Shown here: positions 9,500 to 14,106 of the stretch, one piece after another
Numbering within the stretch: the first letter of the stretch is position 1
Layout: the number at the start of each line of letters is the position of its first letter
Assembly (NCBI GenBank): GCA_900552155.1
Contig: URYU01000034.1
Coordinates: forward strand, 1 to 14,106
Direction: 5' to 3'
Source of the DNA: an uncultured Collinsella sp.
Lineage (GTDB): Bacteria > Actinomycetota > Coriobacteriia > Coriobacteriales > Coriobacteriaceae
DNA: 14,106 nt
Program-made: the position numbers and the translations under genes
Notes under the pieces: generated by a model
Told to the model about the DNA's origin: nothing
Databases searched by the model: none
The model's input: the letters and a program-made list of their open reading frames with translations, nothing else

Positions 9500-10039
9500 C
9501 TACTCGGCAGCAGCCTCAGTCTCGACCTCGGCGGTCTCGGCCTCGGCGACCTCAGCGGCCTCCTCGACCTCAGCCTCGGCAGCGAGCTCCTCGGCGGTAA
9601 CGCCGACGAGAACGACAACCTCGGCCTTGATCTCGCGGTACAGCGAGATGGCAACGGTGTGGGCACCGGCAACCTTGATGGGCTTACCGAGCTCGACGCG
9701 CTTGCGGTCGATGTCCATACCGAGCTGAGCCTTGATGGCGTCAGCGATCATAGCGGCGGTAACGGAGCCAAAGAGGATGCCCTCGTCGCCGACCTTGACG
9801 TCAACGGTGACCGTCTTGCCCTCGAAGGCAGCCTTGGTCTCGTTGGCGGTAGCCAGACGGACGGCCTCGCGCTTGGCGATGTTGTTGCGACGCTCGTCAA
9901 GCTGCTTGAGGTTGCCCTTGGTGGCGGCAACAGCGAGCTTCTTGGGGAACAGGAAGTTCTCAGCGTAACCCTGAGCGACCTCTACGACGTCACCCTCGCC
10001 GCCCTTGCCCTTGATCTCATCGAGAAGAATAACCTTCAT
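9500..10039 (-). CDS. rplI: 50S ribosomal protein bL9 with acidic C-terminal tail
   Basis: The first 148 residues are a complete bL9, beginning MKVILLDEIKGKGGEGD, with the 23S rRNA-binding N-domain (GYAENFLFPKKLA at 24-36) and the long connecting helix. Residues 149-179 form an extra tail made almost only of Ala, Glu, Val and Thr, beyond the usual length of about 149. ATG 10039 has GGGAG seven bases upstream. It is the last gene of the operon, 15 bases after rpsR, and ends shortly before a strong terminator. Confidence 0.97.
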   Translation of the reverse strand: MKVILLDEIKGKGGEGDVVEVAQGYAENFLFPKKLAVAATKGNLKQLDERRNNIAKREAVRLATANETKAAFEGKTVTVDVKVGDEGILFGSVTAAMIADAIKAQLGMDIDRKRVELGKPIKVAGAHTVAISLYREIKAEVVVLVGVTAEELAAEAEVEEAAEVAEAETAEVETEAAAE

Positions 10040-10054
10040 GATGCGTCTCCCTTC

Positions 10055-10321
10055 TTAGCCGCGGTCGCGGTTGCCACGAGAGGAAACCACGGGGACGGTG
10101 TACGGCAGGAGAGCCATCTCGCGGGCGCGCTTGATGGCGTTGGCGATGTCATGCTGATGCTGCGTGCAAGCGCCAGTGACGCGACGGGGCTTGATCTTGC
10201 CACGATCGGTCATGTACTTACGGAGAAGCTGAGTGTCCTTATAGTCGATGAACTCAGTGTTCTCCTTGCAGAACTGGCAGTACTTACGACGCGGCTGACG
10301 TGCAGAAAAATCATTAGCCAT
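10055..10321 (-). CDS. rpsR: 30S ribosomal protein bS18
   Basis: This 88-residue protein has the conserved [19 protein letters not shown] and [14 protein letters not shown] segments of bS18, which pairs with bS6 on the small-subunit platform. It keeps KYCQFC near the N-terminus and GACTQHQHD in the middle, the cysteine/histidine set of zinc-binding (C+) S18. ATG 10321 is the family start; an upstream in-frame ATG would add 17 unrelated residues. Its ribosome site is modest (AAAGG, nine bases away). A hairpin CTTCGG-TTCG-CCGAAG (10346-10361) lies just upstream, between ssb and rpsR. Confidence 0.97.
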   Translation of the reverse strand: MANDFSARQPRRKYCQFCKENTEFIDYKDTQLLRKYMTDRGKIKPRRVTGACTQHQHDIANAIKRAREMALLPYTVPVVSSRGNRDRG

Positions 10322-10392
10322 GTCAAAATACCTTTCATTTGGCAACTTCGGCGAACCGAAGCCGCCTCTCACTCAAAAATAGGTGAACACCC

Positions 10393-10845
10393 TTAGAACG
10401 GGATGTCCTCATCGTAGACGTCGACCGCGGGCGGCGTAGCCACCGGTGCGGCAGGACGTGCTGCGGGCGCGGGAGCTGCGGGAGCGTAACCGCCCTGATC
10501 GTAGCCACCCTGGCCACCACGGGAGCTCATAAACTCGATCTCATCGACGATGACCTCAAGCTTGCTCCGGCGCTGACCGTCGCGCTCCCAAGAGCTGTAG
10601 CGCAGCTTGCCCTCGATCGCGACCTTGTTTCCCTTTGCCAGGAAACGGCTCACGGCCTCGGCGCGGGTGCCGAACATGGTGCAGTCGACAAAGTTGGGAT
10701 AGTCCTCCCACTCGCCAGTCTGCGCGTTGCGGCGACGATCGTTCACGGCGACGCCAAAGGACAGAACCTGGGTTCCGCCGGCGGTGGCGCGTAGCTCGGG
10801 ATCGCGGGTGAGGTTACCGGTGATGTTCACTCGATTGATGCTCAT
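10393..10845 (-). CDS. ssb: Single-stranded DNA-binding protein
   Basis: SSB coats single-stranded DNA in replication and repair. The 150-residue protein has an N-terminal OB fold (MSINRVNITGNLTRDPELR to about 110), a disordered Gly/Tyr then Pro/Ala-rich linker, and the acidic tip DEDIPF (145-150) that recruits partner proteins. ATG 10845 is preceded by AGGAAG nine bases away. Its place between rpsF and rpsR is a conserved bacterial arrangement. Confidence 0.97.
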   Translation of the reverse strand: MSINRVNITGNLTRDPELRATAGGTQVLSFGVAVNDRRRNAQTGEWEDYPNFVDCTMFGTRAEAVSRFLAKGNKVAIEGKLRYSSWERDGQRRSKLEVIVDEIEFMSSRGGQGGYDQGGYAPAAPAPAARPAAPVATPPAVDVYDEDIPF

Positions 10846-10893
10846 AACTCACTACTTCCTCTTGGGGCACAAGCCCAGTCCAAAACGACAGTC

Positions 10894-11187
10894 TTACTCC
10901 TGGTCGTCGCGACGGACGATCATGTGGCGGACCACAGCGTCGGTGATGCGCAGGACGCGATCAAGCTCGGCGATCTGGGTAGGATCTGCGTGGAAGTTGA
11001 TGAGGGTGTAGTCACCATCGGTGAGGTCGTTGATCTCGTAGGCGAGCTTGCGCTTGCCCCACTCGTCAACGGAGTCGACCTTGCCAGCGCCCTCAGCGAT
11101 CGTGGTATCGATACGCTTCATAACAGCGAGACGAGTCTCGGGGTCGAGCGACGGGTCAACAAAGAACAGCAGTTCATAAGCCTTCAT
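10894..11187 (-). CDS. rpsF: 30S ribosomal protein bS6
   Basis: This 97-residue protein begins MKAYELLFFVDPSLD and contains WGKRKLAYEINDLTDGDYTL, both typical of bS6. bS6 binds the platform of the 30S subunit together with bS18, encoded two genes downstream. ATG 11187 has a near-perfect ribosome site (GGAGGTGA, spacing 4), which rules out the frame extension to 11208. It is the first gene of the rpsF-ssb-rpsR-rplI operon. Confidence 0.97.
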   Translation of the reverse strand: MKAYELLFFVDPSLDPETRLAVMKRIDTTIAEGAGKVDSVDEWGKRKLAYEINDLTDGDYTLINFHADPTQIAELDRVLRITDAVVRHMIVRRDDQE

Positions 11188-11213
11188 ATTGTCACCTCCT
11201 CTGGGCAAATGTG

Positions 11214-11242
11214 GCTTCAGGTCGTGAAGGTGCGCCTGAAGC
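11214..11242 (-). promoter_or_regulatory. Leader hairpin upstream of rpsF
   Basis: GCTTCAGG (11235-11242 read on the minus strand) and CCTGAAGC (11214-11221) form an 8-bp perfect stem with a 13-base loop in the predicted 5' leader. Many rpsF leaders carry an RNA motif bound by the bS6:bS18 pair for feedback control. I cannot confirm the conserved bases of that motif here. Confidence 0.4.
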
Positions 11243-11258
11243 AGGAAAAGACTTGGTA

Positions 11259-11287
11259 ATAATATCTTTCAACCTCCCAGGCCGCAA
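11259..11287 (-). promoter_or_regulatory. Promoter of the rpsF-ssb-rpsR-rplI operon
   Basis: On the minus strand, TTGCGG (11282-11287) and TATTAT (11259-11264) are separated by exactly 17 bases. Transcription would start near 11252, giving a leader of about 65 bases that contains the 8-bp hairpin. Confidence 0.65.
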
Positions 11288-11647
11288 GAATATGCAGCTA
11301 CAACCTCATGACCTCCACATATGCCCATGCTCACACCACGTTTCATGCACATTCCAACCAAATGCTGACCAAAAGCTTGACGGACCTGTAGACAAAATAC
11401 GGTGCCGTGGGGACAAGCCAAGCCAAGCCGCAGGTCAACGGGCACAAGGCTGTGGTCGCGAAATGCATACCAGTGGTCTACGGCACCACCCAAAGATTTT
11501 TAAATTCATTGCCAAGTCGCTTATGAATACCCCTTTTGAACAATTGAGTTGATCAACCACGCTGGTCGGAAGCCGTTTTTTGGCACCTCAAACCCCACTG
11601 CAACGCCAAGCGCGGCCGAACGTTTTAAAAAATGCCAACTTTTCTGT
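11288..11647. other. Unassigned intergenic stretch with inverted repeats
   Basis: I find no convincing gene between the rpsF promoter and the tRNA-Ser promoter. Visible structure: GGTGCCGT (11401-11408) with its reverse complement ACGGCACC (11480-11487); a second pair GTAGAC/GTCTAC just outside and inside it (near 11388 and 11476); GACCTG/CAGGTC (11383 and 11431); and three tandem AAGCC units (11415-11429). On the minus strand a 74-codon frame opens at a TTG at 11493 without a ribosome site and runs through to 11269 into the rpsF promoter. TTGAACAATTGAGTTGATCAA-like dyads occur near 11537-11557. It could hold a structured RNA, a dispersed repeat or a decayed gene. Confidence 0.3.
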
Positions 11648-11675
11648 TTGCACTTTGCGATTCCTCGTGTATACT
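11648..11675 (+). promoter_or_regulatory. Promoter of tRNA-Ser(GGA)
   Basis: TTGCAC (11648-11653) and TATACT (11670-11675) are 16 bases apart, and the tRNA begins 17 bases after the -10 box. AT-rich sequence upstream (TTTTAAAAAA near 11623) could act as an UP element. Confidence 0.7.
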
Positions 11676-11691
11676 GACTTTCGCATTTAAC

Positions 11692-11782
11692 GGAGAGTTG
11701 TCCGAGTGGCCGAAGGAGCACGATTGGAAATCGTGTAGGCGTCAAAAGCGTCTCCAGGGTTCAAATCCCTGACTCTCCGCCA
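11692..11782 (+). tRNA. tRNA-Ser, anticodon GGA
   Basis: The acceptor arms GGAGAGT and ACTCTCC pair perfectly, and the CCA end is encoded. The anticodon loop TTGGAAA lies between CACGA and TCGTG and gives anticodon GGA (reads UCC and UCU). A long variable arm typical of serine tRNA precedes the T-arm (CAGGG-TTCAAAT-CCCTG). Confidence 0.96.
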
Positions 11783-11791
11783 GTTAATTCC

Positions 11792-11821
11792 AAAGCAGGC
11801 CTTTGAGCCTGCTTTGTTTTT
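11792..11821 (+). terminator. Terminator-like hairpin between the two tRNA-Ser genes
   Basis: AAAGCAGGC (11792-11800) and GCCTGCTTT (11807-11815) form a 9-bp perfect stem around CTTTGA, followed by GTTTTT. It is a textbook terminator for tRNA-Ser(GGA), but it ends only nine bases before the next tRNA, which then has no room for its own promoter. Confidence 0.88.
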
Positions 11822-11830
11822 ACCCCACGC

Positions 11831-11921
11831 GGAGGGGTGGCAGAGTGGTTGAATGCGGCGGTCTCGAAAACCGTTTGGCCTGTATAAGGTCACGAGGGTT
11901 CGAATCCCTCCTTCTCCGCCA
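11831..11921 (+). tRNA. tRNA-Ser, anticodon CGA
   Basis: The anticodon loop CTCGAAA gives CGA (reads UCG). The variable arm (GGCCT/AGGTC) is of serine type, the T-arm GAGGG-TTCGAAT-CCCTC is intact and CCA is encoded. The acceptor stem pairs GGAGGGG with CTTCTCC, which needs two adjacent G-U wobbles, and the anticodon stem has another at its top. The 3' end lies at or near the change in genome style. Confidence 0.9.
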
Positions 11922-12065
11922 ATTTCACTTCTTTTTCCCTGTCTCACAGGCGATTCCATCAATTTCACAAAAATCCCAAAATCTTTTAAGACCCTATCTT
12001 CGTTTTTTCAGAAGAGGCTCTGTTGCGCCTGTACACAGCGTTGTAAACGCGTTTTGACGGGCAAC
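11922..12065. other. AT-rich spacer between convergent tRNA genes; probable join between two genomes
   Basis: No gene is visible. The stretch has short hairpins (CCTGT-CTC-ACAGG near 11939-11951; GCGTT-GTA-AACGC near 12038-12050) and no good terminator for tRNA-Ser(CGA). To the left all protein genes look like a GC-rich Coriobacteriia genome; to the right the tRNA-Gly, Nudix and DadA-like genes look proteobacterial. The exact switch point cannot be fixed by eye and may lie inside the tRNA-Ser. Confidence 0.5.
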
Positions 12066-12099
12066 AAAAAAAACCGCTGCAACGCAATTCGTGCAACGG
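12066..12099 (-). terminator. Terminator of tRNA-Gly
   Basis: On the minus strand CCGTTGCA (12092-12099) pairs with TGCAGCGG (12074-12081), with one wobble, and is followed by eight Ts (12073-12066). It begins 13 bases after the tRNA CCA end. Confidence 0.88.
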
Positions 12100-12112
12100 G
12101 CTACAAGAATTC

Positions 12113-12187
12113 TGGAGCGGGTGAAGGGAGTCGAACCCTCGTCTCTAGCTTGGAAGGCTAGGGTAATAGCCGTTATACGACACCCGC
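12113..12187 (-). tRNA. tRNA-Gly, anticodon TCC
   Basis: The acceptor arms GCGGGTG and CACCCGC pair perfectly, with discriminator T and encoded CCA. The anticodon loop CTTCCAA between CTAGC and GCTAG gives TCC (reads GGA and GGG). The D-arm (TCGTATAACGGCTATTAC) closely resembles the E. coli glyT-type tRNA-Gly(TCC), supporting a proteobacterial origin for this part of the window. Confidence 0.96.
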
Positions 12188-12201
12188 AATTGAGAAGCTG
12201 A

Positions 12202-12231
12202 ATCTTAGCATACTCTTTTAAAGTTTGCCAA
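12202..12231 (-). promoter_or_regulatory. Promoter of tRNA-Gly
   Basis: On the minus strand TTGGCA (12226-12231) is 18 bases from TAAGAT (12202-12207), which is preceded by an extended -10 TGC. The tRNA starts 14 bases past the -10 box. Confidence 0.7.
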
Positions 12232-12284
12232 GATCGCTTTGCAATTTCCCAACCTCTGATTTAAAGGCTTGAATTTAGCGTCGT

Positions 12285-12902
12285 TTAGGCTTTTCTGCTC
12301 TCTAATTCTTTTTGAAGCCAGAAAATCCCTACGAGCGTTTTCACGTCCGTGATGCGGCCATCAAGGCACATCGCGAGTGCTTCCTCAAAGGGGACTCGAT
12401 AGAGTTCTAGGTATTCACCAGGATCGAGTTCTTGCTTGCCGTAGGTGAGCTCTTCGGCCAAATAAATCACGATATGCTCATCGCTATAGCCAATCGCATT
12501 ATTAATGAGCCCTAAACGCTTCCACTTCGCCGCGCTCAAACCACACTCTTCGTGGAGTTCACGCTTAGCGCAGGTCAACTCATCTTCTTCATCGTCAATT
12601 TTACCCGCAGGAATTTCCCAAAACGCTTTACGCAGGGGATGACGCCATTGGCGCTCGAGCACAATGTTGCCATCATAGTCTAGCGGAATCATTGCACACG
12701 CGCCGCGGTGTGGGAAAACAAAGCGCGTAGAGGATTCACCACCAGGAAGCGTCACCGCTTCTTGTCGCACCTTAACAAAGTGGTTGTGGTAAATGGTCTC
12801 TGCTCTCACAGTGGTTTCCGTGAGCGGATCATTCTCGCGCTCAGCGCGTGGCGCAGGCAAAGAGATGAGAGGAATACTGCAGTTGTCGCACGTCTTGTCC
12901 AT
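12285..12902 (-). CDS. Nudix hydrolase (ADP-ribose pyrophosphatase-like), proteobacterial style
   Basis: The 205-residue protein has a full Nudix box from Gly100 to Leu122 (G-x5-E-x7-REL-x-EE-x-GL, with Glu106, Arg114, Glu115, Glu118 and Glu119). LTETTV near 27 and RFVFPHRGACAMIPLDYDGNIVLERQWRHP-type sequence before the box resemble proteobacterial ADP-ribose pyrophosphatases. The first 25 residues include a CDNC pair and are not part of the usual fold, so the start could be internal. ATG 12902 has only a weak purine-rich ribosome site (GAAGAAA). It is not a close copy of the other Nudix protein at 4364-5059. It is transcribed divergently from the DadA-like gene and followed by tRNA-Gly, which has its own promoter. 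Confidence 0.87.
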   Translation of the reverse strand: MDKTCDNCSIPLISLPAPRAERENDPLTETTVRAETIYHNHFVKVRQEAVTLPGGESSTRFVFPHRGACAMIPLDYDGNIVLERQWRHPLRKAFWEIPAGKIDDEEDELTCAKRELHEECGLSAAKWKRLGLINNAIGYSDEHIVIYLAEELTYGKQELDPGEYLELYRVPFEEALAMCLDGRITDVKTLVGIFWLQKELESRKA

Positions 12903-12973
12903 GGTCTATTTCTTCTTAAAAAGGAAAAGTCGTTGTGGCGAATAGCTACAAAGCGATTCGGATGAATCTTTTC

Positions 12974-13025
12974 ATTGTAGCGAGGAGAACTCAAAGGTGC
13001 TAATTTTCCCGATCTTCGATACAAT
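12974..13025. promoter_or_regulatory. Divergent promoter region between the Nudix and DadA-like genes
   Basis: Toward the Nudix gene (minus strand), TTAGCA (12998-13003) lies 18 bases from TACAAT (12974-12979). Toward the DadA-like gene (plus strand), TACAAT is at 13020-13025 with no clear -35. The two -10 boxes form an inverted pair, CATTGTA...TACAATG, 40 bases apart. Confidence 0.45.
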
Positions 13026-13064
13026 GTGAAAGCTCGTTTTTAGAATTCATCCTCAAAAAATATC

Positions 13065-14106
13065 ATGCAGGTTTTAGTCGTCGGAGCCGGGATCACCGGA
13101 CTCATGACAGCGTATGCGCTTTTTTCTCGTGGCATTCGTGTCACGCTCCTTGAAGGACGTCCGTCGCCTTGCGAAGGTGCAAGGTATAGTTGCTCTGGGC
13201 TCATTGGCGATGCCGAGCCTCAGCTCTTAAGTTCTCCGAATACGTCTCTCGTCTATGGGGCTGGTCTTGTTTTCCAGCACCCTATTTTTGCGCATCTGAT
13301 GAAAAAGAGTCGCAGCGAAGAGCGTGCCGCTGAACTCAATCGTCTCACCAAAATTTTCTCCGACGCCTCTATTGCTTGGTTGCGTCAGCATTCTGAGTCG
13401 GAAGGCTTTCTCCTTCAAGAAAGTGCTGGCACACTCATTGCTCAATCTGACCAAAACAAAACCACGAGCGAACACGAAGAAATTCCGCTCGATATGTGGT
13501 TGCAGGTTGAACCCTCGCTCTACGGGGTAAAGCCTGGCACGAGTTTTCAAGTAAGCCGTAGTGTTTCTTGGTCGATTAGCTACTTCGCTAAGCAACTCAA
13601 AGAATGGTTGCTCGAGCATGAAGTCCCTATTCTCAACAATCAGCTCGTCACCGACTTTGTGATCTCTGAGGGACGCTGCCGTGGGGTCAAAACCGCCACT
13701 GAAACGTTTAAGGCCGATGCTGTTGTCATTGCCTCTGGATTAGGTGCTCAAGCGCTCCTGAAAGCAGCCAAGATCAAATTCCCGATGTTGCCCTTAACAC
13801 GTTGCGTCTTGAACACAACGCTTTTTGGCGATGCAATGCGTATTCGTCATGCCATCATCGATCCTGATGGTTTCCTACTTTCGCCGCTCGAAGACTTCTT
13901 GCGAGTACAAGGCCGCTGGTATCTTGGTCTAGAAGATGACTTTGATCGTGATGCCGAATATCGTGCACTCTGGGAAGCCGGTATGAAGTACTTCCCCGAA
14001 ATTGGGGACTGGAAAAACGCGCGCTACTTCTCGCAGAGTGTTCTCACTACGCCTGACTCTTTAGGCGTTGTGGGTGAAAGTGGAATCCCAGGGCTTTGGC
14101 TCAATG
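13065..14106 (+). CDS. DadA-like FAD-dependent D-amino acid dehydrogenase, 3' end cut by window edge
   Basis: The 347 visible codons encode an FAD-dependent oxidoreductase of the DAO family. The N-terminus MQVLVVGAGITGLMTAYAL is the dinucleotide-binding GxGxxG motif, with the acidic end of the second strand in VTLLEGR (26-32). ADAVVIASGLGAQALL is the usual second FAD contact, and TPDSLGVVGESGIPGLWLN matches the region just before the C-terminal FAD motif of DadA, which lies beyond the edge. DadA enzymes oxidise D-amino acids to keto acids, passing electrons to the respiratory chain. ATG 13065 is the only start after an in-frame stop at 13041, yet no Shine-Dalgarno precedes it. Another member of the family, such as a glycine or sarcosine oxidase type, cannot be excluded. 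Confidence 0.85.
   Translation, partial: MQVLVVGAGITGLMTAYALFSRGIRVTLLEGRPSPCEGARYSCSGLIGDAEPQLLSSPNTSLVYGAGLVFQHPIFAHLMKKSRSEERAAELNRLTKIFSDASIAWLRQHSESEGFLLQESAGTLIAQSDQNKTTSEHEEIPLDMWLQVEPSLYGVKPGTSFQVSRSVSWSISYFAKQLKEWLLEHEVPILNNQLVTDFVISEGRCRGVKTATETFKADAVVIASGLGAQALLKAAKIKFPMLPLTRCVLNTTLFGDAMRIRHAIIDPDGFLLSPLEDFLRVQGRWYLGLEDDFDRDAEYRALWEAGMKYFPEIGDWKNARYFSQSVLTTPDSLGVVGESGIPGLWLN

Noticed and set aside
11269..11493. 74-codon minus-strand frame with several Cys and Gly residues
   Set aside because: It has a TTG start, no ribosome site, no recognisable motif, and it runs into the rpsF promoter. It may be a gene remnant but I cannot support it as a coding sequence.
11521..11745. Minus-strand 74-codon frame overlapping tRNA-Ser(GGA)
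   Set aside because: It reads through the promoter and tRNA in antisense and has no ribosome site.
11894..11921. 3' end of tRNA-Ser(CGA) as an integration (att) site for a genomic island
   Set aside because: No integrase gene follows and I see no second copy of the tRNA 3' sequence in the window. The adjacent genes are of housekeeping type.

Overview
The window reads as two unlike pieces. From position 1 to about 11,920 it looks like the chromosome of a GC-rich member of the Coriobacteriia, most like Collinsella. That taxonomic call is my recognition of protein style and gene order and has not been searched. Genes there have strong Shine-Dalgarno sequences and GC-rich third codon positions. 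From about 11,920 or 12,060 to the end the DNA is visibly lower in GC and uses codons such as TCT, CGT, ATT and CTC. Its ribosome binding sites are weak, and it carries a proteobacterial-looking tRNA-Gly(TCC), a second Nudix hydrolase and a DadA-like FAD dehydrogenase, in the style of a gut betaproteobacterium such as the Sutterella/Parasutterella group.

Layout of the first piece: every protein gene is on the minus strand. Reading in the direction of transcription (right to left): rpsF-ssb-rpsR-rplI (ribosomal proteins bS6, bS18 and bL9 with single-strand binding protein), closed by a strong terminator; dnaB, the replicative helicase; purA; then, after an intergenic hairpin, purD, an ADP-ribose-pyrophosphatase-type Nudix hydrolase, a multidrug-type ABC half-exporter and a single-pass membrane protein of unknown function, closed by a terminator; finally carA, cut by the left edge. 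The theme is replication and translation housekeeping followed by purine and pyrimidine nucleotide synthesis. Two tRNA-Ser genes (GGA and CGA) lie on the plus strand at 11,692-11,921, behind an unassigned stretch of about 0.5 kb.

The most interesting regulatory signals are: (i) a hairpin directly in front of carA that matches the PyrR binding-loop consensus and uses the carA Shine-Dalgarno as part of its lower stem, suggesting pyrimidine control of translation; (ii) nested inverted repeats around two competing start sites of the ABC exporter; (iii) inverted repeats in the intergenic region upstream of rpsF.

The second piece holds tRNA-Gly(TCC) and a Nudix hydrolase on the minus strand and, divergently, the 5' part of a DadA-like gene running off the right edge. 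I think the change of genome style near the tRNA-Ser(CGA) gene is more likely an assembly join between two gut organisms than a genuine transfer. No CRISPR array, transposase, integrase or phage gene is visible.
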